In this document: in pieces, positions 20,223-32,349 of the stretch
Position numbering within the stretch: position 1 is the stretch's first letter
Layout: the number at the start of each line of letters is the position of its first letter
Origin: Dipteris shenzhenensis
Taxonomy: Eukaryota > Polypodiophyta > Polypodiopsida > Gleicheniales
DNA: 64,000 nt
NCBI GenBank assembly: GCA_047967505.1
Contig: CM106538.1
Reading direction: 5' to 3' (one strand)
Notes under the pieces: model-generated
What the model saw: only the letters and a program-made list of their open reading frames with translations
Databases searched by the model: none
What the model was told of the DNA's origin: nothing
Position numbers and translations under genes: made by a program

Positions 20223-23200
20223 ATGATAAAGTTGGATGGCACCAACTATCCGATGTGGTCTTAATCTCATGAAACATATTCTTGTTGCAAAGCATTTGTG
20301 GAATATTGTTTCTGGGGCTGATCTGAGGCCAGCCATTGCTACAGTGGTTATTTCTACTGCTGGTCCTTCTGCAGGTGGTACTCCTCCTGATGCCTCTTCC
20401 TCTAGCACTCCTGCTGCTGCTCTTCCAACTCAAGAACAGTCAAGATGGGATGCAAGAGATGCAAATGCACATTCATGCATTGCTTTATCATGCAAGAGAA
20501 TCATTATTCCACACATCTGGTCTTGCAGGACAGCAAAGGATGCTTGGGATAAATTGGCTTCTCTCTATCAGATACGCAATGAAGCTCGTGTTGCATATTT
20601 GAGAAGGCAGGAAGTGAATATGAATGAAGGTGAGTCAATGGATGCATATTTGACAAAGGTCAAAGACCTCATGGAACAGCTTGCCAACATTGATGAGGTG
20701 GTGCCAAATTCACAGCTTGTCAGTACCACATTGAATGGACTGCCAGATACATATCAAGGGTTTGCTACAACCCTTCGATTAGTGGCCATGGGTAATCCAG
20801 ACCACTATTCTTTTGACCAGCTAGTTACTTTGCTTTTGCAGGAAGAGCAAAGTAGAGCTAACAGACAAGCCATTATTCTTGATCATGCATTTGCTTCACA
20901 GCAGACAGGAAGAGGCAAGGCTTCCAAGCCTATGGGCAAGCCAAAATCTGCGCATAGCAGCTGCAATTCCTCTACGCATAGCAGCTGCAATTCCTCCCAT
21001 GCATCTAAAAATACAGCAGATAAGGGAAAGAAGAAAAGATGCAACTATTGTCGCAAGCCTGGACATGACATTTCAGAATGCAAGAAGCGCATTGCCTCAG
21101 GGAAAAAGAAAGCAGGATTGATAGTTAATGCCTCACATGCCATTGAATCCCATGAGCCAGCAGATGCTTCACATGCACATGCTCTTCAGGATGATTGGGC
21201 ATGGGCTGTCCATTGCTCATTTGATCCCTCCAAAGCTGATGCACTCTTTACTGCTAATTGTGCTCAGTCCTGGTACTTTGATAGTGGTGCTTCCAAGCAT
21301 GTCACATCTTGCAGACAGTTGTTTCATTCTCTAGCTGATGCACCTCAAGGGGGGACTGTTACATGTGCTAATAATGCTTCATATGCCTTAAAAGGAATTG
21401 GAGATGTGCAGCTCACATCCATTTCCAGCCATCTTGTCACTCTGACAAATGTTCTTTTTGTGCCTGGCATTGAAGTCAACTTGATTTCACTTTCAGCAAT
21501 TGCTACTTAAGGTTTCAGAGTAATTTTTGATGGCTACAGATGCCTAGTATATGATCTTCGTGATGACAATGCCATAGTTCTCACTGGCACTTTGCAAAAA
21601 GGGCTTTATCACCTTGATCATCATTCAGCTGCACTTTCTATTGAAGCATTGGCTATTTCAGATTCACAGCTTGCTGAAACTCATCTTTGGCATGAGAGAA
21701 TGGGCCATCTCAATTATAGAGCTCTTGCAAAGCTACATTCACAGCAGATGGCAAATGATGTACCTCAGACTCACACAGTTTCCAAACATGTGTGTGAGGG
21801 TTGTCTTTTGGGTAAGATGCATCGATTTCCTTTTCAAAAGAATTGTCCAAAACTCTCACAAAGGAAATTGCAGCTAGTACACAGTGATGTCTGTGGCCCA
21901 ATGAGGACAAATGCCATTGGAGGATACAAGTATTTCATGACTCTCATTGATGATTTCACAAGGTATTGCTGGGTATATCCTTTAAAGGCCAAATCTGAAG
22001 TTTTCTTATGCTTTCAGAGATGGTTGAATATGGTTGAGAATGAATCAGGATGCAAGCTTGTCACCCTCAACACAGATAGGGGGGGTGAATATATGTCAAA
22101 GGAGTTTGATGCATTTCTATCCTCACGGGGCATTATTCACTCATGCACTACTCCTTACACTCCTCAGCAGAATCCTGTTTCTGAAAGAAAAAACAGGTCC
22201 ACAATGGAGATGGCCAGATGCATGCTTAAGGCCAAGTCTTTGCCCAATAAATTTTGGCTTGATGCAGTAATGTGTGCCAACTATGTGCTGAATAGATCAC
22301 CTACACGGGCATTAAAGACTATCACACCTTATGAAGCATGGAAAGGCAGGAAGCCTTCACTTTCACGCATGAAAGTTTTTGGGTCTCTTGCATATGTTCA
22401 TGTATCATCTCAGCTGAGACATAAGCTTGATGACAAGGCAATCAAATGCATATTCATTGGTTACAGCCAAGAGAGCAGAGGGTATCGGTTATATCAACCA
22501 AATACTGGGAAGATTATTGTCAGTAGAGATGTGATCTTTGCTGAACATTCAGCTTCTCCTCGTGGACTGCAAAGCAAAGCCAGATATTGACATGTTTGAT
22601 GCCTTTGAATCTTGGTTACCTCTGCCATCAACAGAAGAGGATTTTGAGCAGCACCATGAGCCTCCTGCAGGCCCTCCACTAAGCAATAATCAGCCACAAC
22701 CTCATGCTGATTTGCAGGTTACTCTTCCGGCACAGAATGATCCCATTACTCATGATGCAGTCATTGAAGAAAGAGCTGTCAATAGACAGCAAAGGCAAGT
22801 TCCCAGATGGCTTCTGGATACATTGAGGGACAGCAAACAAGATCAGCCTTTTGCTGCCCGGACAAGATCAGGGAATAGACAGCATGGTCACTTTCTTGAG
22901 TTTGCACTCCTTGCTACAGCGTGCAATGAAGAGCCTTTGTGCCATAAAGATGCTTTTGACAGCAAAGAGTGGATGGATGCAATGAAAGCTGAGTTACAAT
23001 CTATTGCCAAAAATGACACATGGGAATTAGTAGATCTCCCACCTGGCAAGCATGCCATTGGAACGCGGTGGGTCTACAAATTAAAAAGGAAATCTGATGG
23101 TAGCATATATCGATACAAAGCCCGTCTTGTTGCAAAAGGGTATGCCCAACAACACGGCATTGACTTTGAGGAGACATTTGCTCCCACATCCAGGATTACT

Positions 23201-24458
23201 ACCATTTGATGTGTCATTGCCATTGCAGCCCATCATCATTGGCAAGTGCACCAACTTGACATCAAGACCGCTTTTCTTCATGGGGATCTGCAGGAAGAAG
23301 TTTATGTCACACAATCTCCTGGATTTGAGGTCGTTAATTCTGAAAATAAGGTATGCCGGCTTAGAAAAGCCCTTTATGGTTTGAAGCAGGCACCCAGGGT
23401 ATGGTATGCCAAAATTCATGCACACTATCCCTTGGTTTTCAGAATAGTCCCACAGAACCCACTCTTTATTTCCGTGGGAGTGGATTTGATTTTTTAGTGC
23501 TGATTTTATATGTGGATGATATGCTTATTACGGGCCCAAATACTCAGCAAATTGCAGCCTTCAAGGCTGATTTGCAGCAGATTTTTGACATGCCAGACAT
23601 GGGAGGGCTCCATTATTATTTGGGCATTCAGTTTGCTCATGTTGAGGGGGGTATCATGATGTCTCAGTCCAAGTATATCGGACAGCTCCTTGGTTGTTTT
23701 CAGTTTGAGGATTGCAAGCCAATCTCTACTCCAGTGGACCCTGGCTTCAAATTCTCAGCTCATGATGGGAGCCCACCATGTGATATCACTCTTTATCAGC
23801 AGGCTATTGGATGCCTTATTTATTTATGTCATACCAGACCTGACTTGCAGTATGCAGAACTCAGCTCAGCAGATTCATGCACATGCCCAATTCACAGCAT
23901 TGGCAGGCAGTGAAGAGAGTCTTCAGATATCTCAGAGGCACTCAGGATTTAGCCCTCTTCTACGGTGATCAGGGTTCACTTACCATGCATGCTTACACGG
24001 ATAGTGACTGGGCAGGATATTTCGACACCAGAGTGTCACACACTGGCAATTGTTTTTTGCTTGGCAACTCATGTATTTCCTTGCTCAGCAAGAAGCAACC
24101 GACAGTTGCCATGTCTAGCTGTGAGGCTGAGTACAAGGCAGCTTTCACCACTACAGTAGAGTGTGTTTGGCTTCGACAGTTACTTACAGATCTTGGTATT
24201 TGCCAGACATCCTCCACTATTGTCTACACTGACAGCCAGAGTGCTTTGGCCATTGCGCGTAACCGAGTGTTTCGTGCGCGTACCAAGCATATTGAAGTTC
24301 ACTATCATTATGTTCGAGAGCGGTTGTCAGCAGGAGACATAGAGTTGTCCTATCTTCCCACAGAGGACAACATTGCAGATATGTTTACAAAGGCACTTCC
24401 TCGTCCCAAGTTCGAAGTCTTCCGACAGGCTTTACACTTGGTTCCCTTTGTTACATGA
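20223..24458 (+). pseudogene. Copia gag-pol polyprotein, disrupted
   Basis: Gag starts at ATG 20223 (MIKLDGTNYPMW) with a frame change about 40 bases later, then continues through WDARDANAHSCIAL and the CCHC knuckle CNYCRKPGHDISEC (near 21040). The protease is YFDSGASKHVTS. An in-frame TAA at 21508 separates it from the pre-integrase (WHERMGHLNYRAL). Integrase has LVHSDVCGP, NTDRGGEYMS and NPVSERKN (D, D, E all present). A frameshift near 22580 precedes RT (TWELVDLPPGKHAIGTRWVY), a TGA at 23207 splits TTI from CVIAIA, then HQLDIKTAFLHGDL, LILYVDDML, two more frame changes, and RNase H (AYTDSDWAGYF, SSCEAEYKAA, YTDSQSALAIARN) to a stop at 24456. Confidence 0.92.
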
Positions 24459-24573
24459 TCTGACATTCCTTGTACATTCATAGGTGGCTATATCCTTTTG
24501 GATGAACATGTGGCACTATGACCAGAAACTACTAGGTATTCTAAGACGTTTCCAGAGTACTTCAGTCCATCCC

Positions 24574-24584
24574 ATGGAGGGGGG
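24574..24584 (+). promoter_or_regulatory. Polypurine tract
   Basis: The purine run ATGGAGGGGGG lies two bases before the 3' LTR, where plus-strand DNA synthesis is primed in these elements. Confidence 0.85.
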
Positions 24585-24586
24585 TT

Positions 24587-24825
24587 TGTAGGCCATCTTT
24601 TGGTGGTTCTAGTGATGCCCTATAGGCCATGGTATGTGCCTTGTAGGCATAAGTGTAGGCACTTATAGTGTTAGTGCCTTCTAGGCCACATAGGACACTT
24701 AGTCCTAGGTCTAGGTACAAGTACTTTGTACTTGTGTTTCTTCATTTTTAATCTAAGATTTGACGTGACTGCTCTATCAACTCGTCTTGTACCTGCACTT
24801 TCTCTCTCTTCGTGTCGTACCTTCA
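24587..24825 (+). repeat. 3' LTR of complete copia
   Basis: It starts TGTAGGCCATCTTTTGG and ends TACCTTCA, 239 bp, followed by the duplicated TCCAC. Confidence 0.92.
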
Positions 24826-24889
24826 TCCACCTCGGGTTGGATTTTGTGCAGTCGTGCACTCTGACTCTCTACTACGTCTGATCCCCTGC

Positions 24890-26970
24890 CATCCTTGGCT
24901 CGAGTCACTGGAGAAAAAAATATGATCATGCTCTGATTAGGCTCACCTGCTTCCTCTTGTGCTCTCCTCTATGCTCTATGGGCGGATCTCTTTGTCTTTG
25001 TACCCCAAGAAGGAAAGTGGCCACACGCTGTTGATCAAGCTGTGTTGGGAACTCTCTGAGTGTGCCAAAATCGCTTATAGACAGTGATGGTGTCCAGAGA
25101 TCTCATAGTACACAGGGCATTTGAATGCAAAGAAATTCTTTTTTGCATATCACATAACGTATAGATACATCTCATTAGGGATACCCTCTTCCTGTCCTAT
25201 CTCAACCTGAAGCTTGTGTGATATACCGGGAATTGACCGATTTAGATCCTCAATGCATGTGGGAGATGAATCTGGGTGTAGACCGGTGGTTTTGTAAACA
25301 TATCCTTTGAGATCCGTAAGCAGTGATCTCTGTAGAAGCTGAGTTAGCTGAAAGCTCAGTAGGTGCTAACCAAGTCCTGTATGTGTGGAGTTGCAAGAGA
25401 TTCTCTCTGATGATATGTTCACCTATTGGTAGGTGAGCGTAATGGATGGAACCTCAAGGCTATAATGAAACGGTGGCAGTTTGTCCACTTGCAACAAACC
25501 ATCTGCGTGTTTGAGCATACCAACATCTCTGGCCTCCCTCTACCTCCAATGCATAGATGAAATTAGGGCTAGCCATGGCAATTTGCACCATCTATGTGTT
25601 GTGGTAATTCCTTGACTCTATGGAGGTAAGCGATGACTTGGAAGACTTCAACAAGTTACAGAGGGGTAGCTCAAAACCTCTGCTAGTACAATATGATGTG
25701 TGACTGATGACTTGCTGCGAATCATGCGAGCAAGAAGCAGAACCTAGAGTCTCTCTATGTGGGACCAATTATCTTTGATATGTATCTTCGCATGTGGGAT
25801 TGCCGTACATCCCACCTTGACGGACAAGCGAATCAAATAGAAGAGACTTGGTACGGGGGTCTTGGAAATGTGATTGGAAGTACCGACGCTTGAGTTTGGC
25901 TAGTGTGGCATATCCTTTGCTCTAATGAGCCTCCATGGCTAGTCGCATTGTGAAGATTGGGCCCGAGAGGAGACCCCTAGATATGTATAGGATGCAACAA
26001 GCTTCATTGGTGCCCTGTCAAATGTTCTGCCTGGGATGTGTTGCAGTTCATAATCTTGGTTTTACCTAGCTTGACCTTCAAATCATGTCTATCACAGAAA
26101 GATTGGAGTGCATTTAAATGCCGCTAGAGGCTCGGAGTTGAGGAGGAGAGTAGATTTGCATCATCTAGAATCAGGATCAAGGAGCCAACGAAGGGGGAAC
26201 ATGCCCCTTCCAGAGTCGTGAGGAAGGAATCGAGGTCATTGATGTATAGGCCAAACAAGGTTGGTGATATTAGACAACCTTGTTTAACCCCAATCGTGCT
26301 CATGATCTCCTCTATCCACCCAGTCTCGATGTCCTGACTTTGCCTGATACCCGCTCGTATGGTGTCCGGACTGGCCATATGATGTCGTGATTGTACCCTA
26401 GATCAGGCAGTCGTGTGAGTGGTGGTACAATGTCAAAGGCTTTGTGGAAATCCACAAAGCAGTGGTAAACTCTCTGCTTCTTTGCTCAAGTCTCCTCAAT
26501 GACAGCTCTCAACGTGAACCTGCGTGCCCCATCGCTCTATATTTCACACAATCCCACAACTCGGCTAACATGGGTGTCAAGCGCTGCTGCATAAAGCTCG
26601 GACATAACATGTCCACTCATAATGGTCCTGTAGTGTTCCGGCAGACTGATGGGATCCCCTGCCTTGTGGATTGAGATAATGGTGTTAAGGATGTAGGTGT
26701 TGGGGAAACCAATGCAAATTGTATAGCTTTGCCGAGGGTACCAATCTTGTGAGCAATGTACTCAGTACATTGCCCCTCATGATCTTTGGCTCGGCCATTG
26801 CGTAGTTTGAGAGTTGCGTGTTTGATATTGCCGATGGAGAAGAGTGAGCAGGAAGTAGGGTGCAGTAGATGCATTTTAGTAGTTCCAAGACCAAATCGCA
26901 CTTTGTGTTCTTGTGGATCACAAAACCAATACCCTTACCCAACATGGGTATGTTTCCATTGACCAAGTGA
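24890..26970 (-). pseudogene. RTE-like LINE remnant (minus strand)
   Basis: The minus-strand translation is readable in pieces. Near 26820 is LRNGRAKDHEG (the usual GKAPGPDG position), then AGDPISLPEHYRTIM, CFVDFHKAFD, and near 26270 GVKQGCLISPTLFG, the conserved RT block of RTE-like and related non-LTR elements. At 26000-26110 LQSFCDRHDLKVKLGKTKIM follows, then a C-terminal region down to about 24900. Stops and frameshifts are frequent. The 3' tail is not clear because the copia at 19027-24825 lies directly beyond. Confidence 0.75.
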
Positions 26971-29339
26971 CTTGTGGTAGTTGCTCAATCTCTTCGGAAA
27001 CTATACTGTACGTGACGGATGTCGATTATTCACAACTCTCAACAGTCCCTCACTCATTAGTAAGGTACAACTCCACACCTATTGCGAAACTATGCTAATT
27101 AACGCATAGCACATTGTCACAAATAGAATTAGGTGCCATAGAGCCCAAAACAATCCAATCGAGTGCATATTCCTGTGTTTGCGCATTGTACGAAAGGAAA
27201 ATGGATTATGTATAATCCATTTTATATGTGACAAGCAAATGCACTACTTGTTACATATACGTGCTACTCCCATTCCAATAGAGTGCACCTTCGAATACTA
27301 CCTCATGAGCATACATCATTAGCAATCATCTCACCCTCACATCGGGTCCTCAACCCTCATTGATCATGATATCTCCTCTCATTGGTTGAGCTTACCAATC
27401 ACTCTTTGTCCTTCAACATCCTCTTACAGTCAACCTCAATGATTCACCGGCATCCCACAAAGGAGGAAGGCAATGGAGCACTACTTGGATGCAATACACC
27501 TCCTACTTCACAATTGGTTTCTAATGTTAAAGATATCATTACTATAGAGATGAAGTCAAGAAAAGTAGTGACAAATAGTAGAATGGACACAAAAGTCAAT
27601 AAAGATGACATCCAAGCATAGATTACAGAGAATAATGTGAGTGTTGCTAATGCTTTTCTACTTAGAATCAAGGGATTACCAGATGTACTGAAGGCTTTTT
27701 TTGAAGCAGAGTTTGAGACGAGAGATGAATACCGAACATTGATAGGGATCATGAAGACATGCTATATTATGCAAAAGGGAGCACATGCTTGCAGGGGCAA
27801 AGAAGAAAAAGTAAGGATTTGAGGCAGACTAACAAGTTGAAAGGCACTATTACGATTAAACTGTTTCGCCTAAACTTTTCTCTTGTAAATCACAGGGATA
27901 GGCACACACAATATCCTCCCAGCCAACCTCGGTGGTTGCAAAAACTCAGAATACCAAATTTTCGTGAAAGCTCCTCCTTGCAAAATTCCACCGAGCCCCA
28001 ATTCCGTAGATGGATATAGTATGCCACATGTCTTCATTCTAAGGTCCCTCCTAAATGCATCATTTACCCCTCTCTTGGGATATCATTGGAATCATTTGCC
28101 CCTTGGCACATTTAATGCATTTAGACCCTTTAGCCTTAGACCCACCTAGTCTTGTGCCATGTCACCCTCACCAAGGACCTTGACCTTAATTCCCTTTTGA
28201 TCATTTACGTGAAGCCCAAAGAAATATAATACAAACATTGATCCTTTAAAGGAAAATGTCGACTGACCCTTCCGAGGTCATGTTGCCTCAACTTGAGCGT
28301 AACAGGCACAAAGATATTGATAGCATAAGAACTCAGTCCAAAGTAGCTCAAACAGAAAGCCAGAACTTAATATAGTAAAAGAAGCTTGAAAGGAGGGCAA
28401 ATGGACTGTCTACAAAGATGGCAAAGCATTTATCAGGGACTTTAAGCTTAGACCCAAAGACTCTCAGTCTTAAACTTTTGTAATAGAAATGCTTTTTTCG
28501 TTTTTCAGTTTTTCTTTGCCAATTAGGAAAAATTAGGAATGCCATGTAACAATTTTGGGGGGGCTTCATGCACTCGTATAGAGATGCTATACAGCTTCCA
28601 CCTAGAGCTGTGGTCCCATAGATCAATTTGGTCTTCTATAGACTTCTCTCTCTCTCTCTGTGTTGAAAGTAATCAACAAACATGAACTTTCAACTCATAC
28701 ATAAAATGAAGAGATTGGAACATAGAAAAAAGGACACGCATGGGTGTGCAAGAGGATTAACCCGTGCGAGAGCTAAGCCCTTGTTATATTTCTATATTCC
28801 AATAATGCTTGCATACTTCTGGACTGTTTGCAGTATTCTAAAACTGTGTGTCAGCCACATCTTATGGATGTATAGTGTACATCAGTCGCTGCTAACTGCT
28901 CGCTCTTATCTGTCAGAGATGGCTATTATTTCTAAGCACCTTGGCATTTCGTCCTTTTAGAAGGGCTTAATGAAAGTGTTACTCCTCTGTTTCCATAGTT
29001 GGTCTTTGGAGACTGTTTGATGGAATAAAAGGAGTGCTATTTGCATCTTTTATTGTCAATAGTTGTAAGTAGAGAGAGTAATCTCGGTTGCTCTTTTTGC
29101 TATATAAAGAAATTTTTGTGCAGAAAGCACATATTGAAGGATTGTTGCCATCTGTATCTTCATACAATGCTTAAAGTGATATGATTTTATATGTTCAATA
29201 TTCAGGCGGGATAAGCAGTTTCTTTTCACTGATGATGCACAGTGTTGATTATTCTTGTTTCAATTTCATGATCTCTACAGCATTGAGTATATTTTTTAAG
29301 GTTCTCCATATTAAAATGGTTTCTTTTTTTTAATCACAG
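26971..29339. other. Unassigned sequence upstream of syntaxin exons
   Basis: I see no recognisable gene or element in this 2.4 kb. A (TC)n run is near 28646-28660. If the syntaxin gene is complete, this is part of an upstream intron. I looked for the earlier SYP3 exons (STTVVDNLK-like and KEFKEVL-like segments) and did not find them here. Confidence 0.4.
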
Positions 29340-29381
29340 CAGGGATATGTTGTATGGCTCCTCAAGTGGGACCCAGCTGAG
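29340..29381 (+). CDS. Probable internal exon of the SYP31/32-like syntaxin
   Basis: A pyrimidine-rich tract ending taatcacag precedes it and GTATGG follows, which fits splice sites. An alternative acceptor three bases later (cagcag) would start the exon at 29343. The reading frame that joins to the next exon gives DMLYGSSSGTQLR. SYP31/32 proteins have a Ser-rich linker of this kind between the N-terminal helical domain and the SNARE motif. Too short to prove by itself; the support is the phase match with the exon at 29523. Confidence 0.5.
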
Positions 29382-29522
29382 GTATGGTATTCTTGCCATT
29401 TGTTGAGCCTAAGGTATATGGAACATCAGGTTGAATAGTGTCAAATTTAAGGGTGATAGCTTATTGACGGTTGTCATGGAACATGAAACTCTACTTGCTG
29501 ATCATAATCTGAATGCTTAAAG

Positions 29523-29711
29523 GAGACGTACTGGTGGGGGAGGTCCACCACTTATGCAAACTCAGGTGCACATGGAGCAAGAAGCGCCACAACATCATCT
29601 ACTTGGCAGATCAAGTGCTCTCCAAAACGTAGAATCCACTATCACAGAGCTGAGTGGCATGTTTACACAACTTGCAACCATGGTTTCCCAACATGAAGAA
29701 TTAGCAATAAG
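29523..29711 (+). CDS. SYP31/SYP32-like Golgi Qa-SNARE, penultimate exon
   Basis: Acceptor cttaaag and donor GTAAAA bound a 189-bp exon that translates to a linker (RRTGGGGPPLMQTQVHMEQ) and the N-terminal half of the SNARE motif (LQNVESTITELSGMFTQLAT, MVSQHEELAIR). This pattern (ESTI.EL..IFTQLATMVSQ) is characteristic of plant SYP31/SYP32, the Sed5/syntaxin-5 group of target SNAREs on the Golgi that pair with other SNAREs in ER-Golgi membrane fusion. The exon ends in phase 2 (AG|A), and the matching exon is at 50553. By eye alignment, the position that should be the ionic-layer Gln is His (SQ-H-EE). Exons for the N-terminal domain are not visible in the window. Confidence 0.85.
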
Positions 29712-29719
29712 GTAAAACT

Positions 29720-30061
29720 ATATATTTTCAACAAAGTGATTTGTGTCATATGAAAGCAAGAAAACTAGACTGAAAATTGAGTTCCTACCGTTTCTTTGTA
29801 TTCTCGAGGTAACGAACAATATCTTCACCCAATCCATGATTGACATTCTTGTGCAGGTCTCTCATCATTAGGGAGGTTTGTCTTGTTTAGTTTATTAAAT
29901 CACTTGTTGGAATTTTTCATAATGCCTTTTGTGCTTTGAAACATGTGAGGGCTAAATAAGATTTTGTAAATACAAAACCCAAGTTAAAGTAAGGCCTTTT
30001 GCCATAAAACAATTATTTTGAAGTTCAGATTATTATTTAAAAATAAGACCTTGTTCACCAT
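29720..30061. other. Intron sequence without recognised features
   Basis: AT-rich sequence between the exon donor and the TRIM-like element; nothing recognised. Confidence 0.5.
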
Positions 30062-30066
30062 AAGGC

Positions 30067-30513
30067 TGCTGTGAAATTGATTGTGAAATAATATTGCACG
30101 TAAAGTTGCAACAGGTTGTAGAATTCACGTAGCTTTATTTCAAAGGTTTCAACCTTTGCATGAACCTACAGCTCAGGCCAACCAGCCTTGTTGCTGATTA
30201 CAAGAAGACAGATACTACGGACCCTTACCTCTGACCAAGACACGACTCAGCAGGCTTGAAGCCTGACACGACAATCAGGAACCAAAACCGCCAAGGACCT
30301 ATATCTCCAGAACCACCAGCACTGAGAAGCATACAAAATCACGCCAAATGTCTTCTACAACTCTCATGTATTGGCCGGTGCTCAACCTCATGCATGGACC
30401 AATCATAGACAGTTGTCCACGTAGAGAAGCCTCACCAATTATCAAGTCCTTCACAAACCTAAGATCAACCAAGCCCCCCATGAGGGAGTGCATAAACCTC
30501 TAGAATGCCAACA
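30067..30513 (-). repeat. 3' LTR of TRIM-like element
   Basis: 447 bp. On the minus strand it starts TGTTGGCATTCTAGAGG and ends CACAGCA. Compared with the right LTR it lacks two segments of about 55 and 43 bp. Confidence 0.88.
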
Positions 30514-30515
30514 AT

Positions 30516-30522
30516 CCCCCCC
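30516..30522 (-). promoter_or_regulatory. Polypurine tract of TRIM-like element
   Basis: Seven C on the plus strand, G7 on the minus strand, two bases from the 3' LTR. Confidence 0.75.
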
Positions 30523-30724
30523 ACAACGGAAATGGGGGAGCACAACAGAAGCATACCAGAGACCACACTCCACAATCCTTTTTGCACGAAAAACAACCAT
30601 GTAGCCAACTGCCAAGAAGAAATTCAACTTCACGACGGTACCTTCGAAAGCTTTCTCCTTCTTTACCGACTCCATCACTCTTCCGTTGCGAAAGCTTGGA
30701 ACTCCCACGAAACCTTCTAACCTG

Positions 30725-30736
30725 GCTCTGATACCA
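30725..30736 (-). promoter_or_regulatory. Primer-binding site of TRIM-like element
   Basis: The minus strand reads TGGTATCAGAGC, two bases after the end of the right-hand LTR. Confidence 0.9.
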
Positions 30737-30738
30737 AA

Positions 30739-31283
30739 TGTTGTGAAATCAATTGTGAAATAATATTGCACATAAAGTCGCAACAGGTTGTAGAATTCAT
30801 GTAGTTTTATTCCAAAGGTTTCAACCTTTGTATGAACCTACAGCTCAGGCCGACCAGCCTTGTTGCTGATTACAAGAAGACACAAACTACGGACCCTACG
30901 ACACAGTATAATCACGATAGGACTCTATGGAACTAGCTTGCAAGCAAGCTAGTTACCTCTGACCAAGACACGACTCAGGCTTGAAGCCTGATACGACAAA
31001 AAGAAAGAGTGAAGCGGTCGCGACCTGCTCAAATACCCATCAGGAACCAAAACCGACAAGCATTGATATCTCCAGAACCACCAACACCGAGAAGCATACG
31101 AAATCATGCCGAGTGTCTTCTACAACTCTCATGTATTGGCCAGCGCTCAACCTCATGCATGGACCAATCATAGACAGTTGTCCACCACGTAGAGAAGCCT
31201 CACACCAATTATCGAGTCCTTCACAAACCTAAGATCAACCAAGCCCCCCATGAGGGAGTGCATAAACCTACAGAATGCCAACA
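30739..31283 (-). repeat. 5' LTR of TRIM-like element
   Basis: 545 bp. It carries two segments not in the other LTR; one includes the hairpin CTAGCTTGCAAGCAAGCTAG (about 30941-30960), the other lies near 31000-31040. Confidence 0.88.
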
Positions 31284-31288
31284 AAGGC

Positions 31289-32340
31289 GTTGTGTCGTAT
31301 TTTTTTGTTTTAGGTCTACTTTATCACTCACAATGATTTTCTTGCTTTCATGCCTTTCCATTGTCAAGTTTAAGTTGGAGTGTCAGCCAGCTTAGATGTG
31401 AAGGAGTCAATGAGATGCTAGGTCATGGTTCTATTGGCTAGGATTTAATGTACTCTTGTTGTCAAAAGAAGGGGGTCATACATAAGTTGGAGAAGGCTTG
31501 GAATTATTTAGTCCTTGGGGAGATTTTAAAAAAGGTTTTCAGAAACCTGAGAGACGAGAGTGTTCACCCATGTCCTAGGTAGGGTTTAGGGTTTTGCTTC
31601 CTTAAGAGAAGGCATGTATCACTTTTAAGGGTTTTTTCATGTCATTTTTGAGCTTAACCCTCACTTGATGGGAGCTCCATGTGTAGTTGTTTCTTGTGGA
31701 ATCATCGTTTTTCAGCTTTGTGCATTCTTGTCTTGCCCTGCTCTCTTCATATATCCTATATGATGCATAAAAAACAAAGGCAGCATTGCTAACGTTACAA
31801 CTTTTTGGATAAAATTGTCGAGTCCCTATGACAGGCCATACTGAAGAAAATGTGGAGGAAGTGCTCCTGGAAAATGGCTATATATCTAAATAAGGGCAGG
31901 AAAGGTGAAATCGGCAGGTTTTGATTTGGGGGATCTGTTTTCCCTATATTAAATAGTCATTTTGTGCAACTACTATATAGAAGGGGATATGAGACAGCAA
32001 CAGCAGCTATAGGTCAACCATTGCTCCCAAATTACATGCAAGGTATTGATAATATCCAGCCATATGTTGACGAGGGTGGCAGCAGTTCCAGGAAGTACTG
32101 TAAGGCAATGGTCTCCTGGATACTGTCCTCTGAGAGAACTTGGAGTTGTTGTCTGGAAGTGGAGTGGTCTATGAATCTCTTGGCACCTAATTGTCTCTCC
32201 CCTCACTAGGTAGGGAGGCGTGTCACATGTTTGTCAGCCGGAGACCATCTCCCATGTGGCATTGTGGGTAGATGCACTGCAACCTCACAATGATCTTGAG
32301 CAAGCGCTGCTAAATCATTTGTGAAGGGCATTAGACTTTC
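31289..32340. other. Intron sequence without recognised features
   Basis: No coding frame or element recognised over about 1 kb. Confidence 0.45.
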
Positions 32341-32349
32341 CTTTATACT

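Larger units (their letters stand above)
19027..24825 (+). mobile_element. Complete copia LTR retrotransposon, frameshifted
   Basis: The element is 5.8 kb with both LTRs (241 and 239 bp, roughly ten differences by eye), a primer site, gag-pol, a polypurine tract and a perfect 5-bp target duplication TCCAC (19022-19026 and 24826-24830). Gag-pol has about five lesions, so the copy is inactive, but its structure is whole. It is the family reference for the deletion derivative at 1-536. Confidence 0.95.
30067..31283 (-). mobile_element. TRIM-like non-autonomous LTR element
   Basis: Two long direct repeats (30067-30513 and 30739-31283) flank only about 225 bp of internal sequence that has a tRNA-Met primer site next to the right repeat and a run of seven G (minus strand) next to the left repeat. 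The whole unit is bounded by a perfect 5-bp duplication AAGGC (30062-30066 and 31284-31288). This is the anatomy of a terminal-repeat retrotransposon in miniature. The internal part has a short frame on the minus strand starting MESVKKEKAFEGTVVKLN that may be a remnant of a gag start; this is weak. It cannot encode its own enzymes. Confidence 0.9.

Noticed and set aside
29205-29245. Possible extra syntaxin exon (frame reading DKQFLFTDDA, faintly like the RRQLFS region)
   Set aside because: The acceptor is plausible but there is no good donor before a stop, and the similarity is only a few residues.
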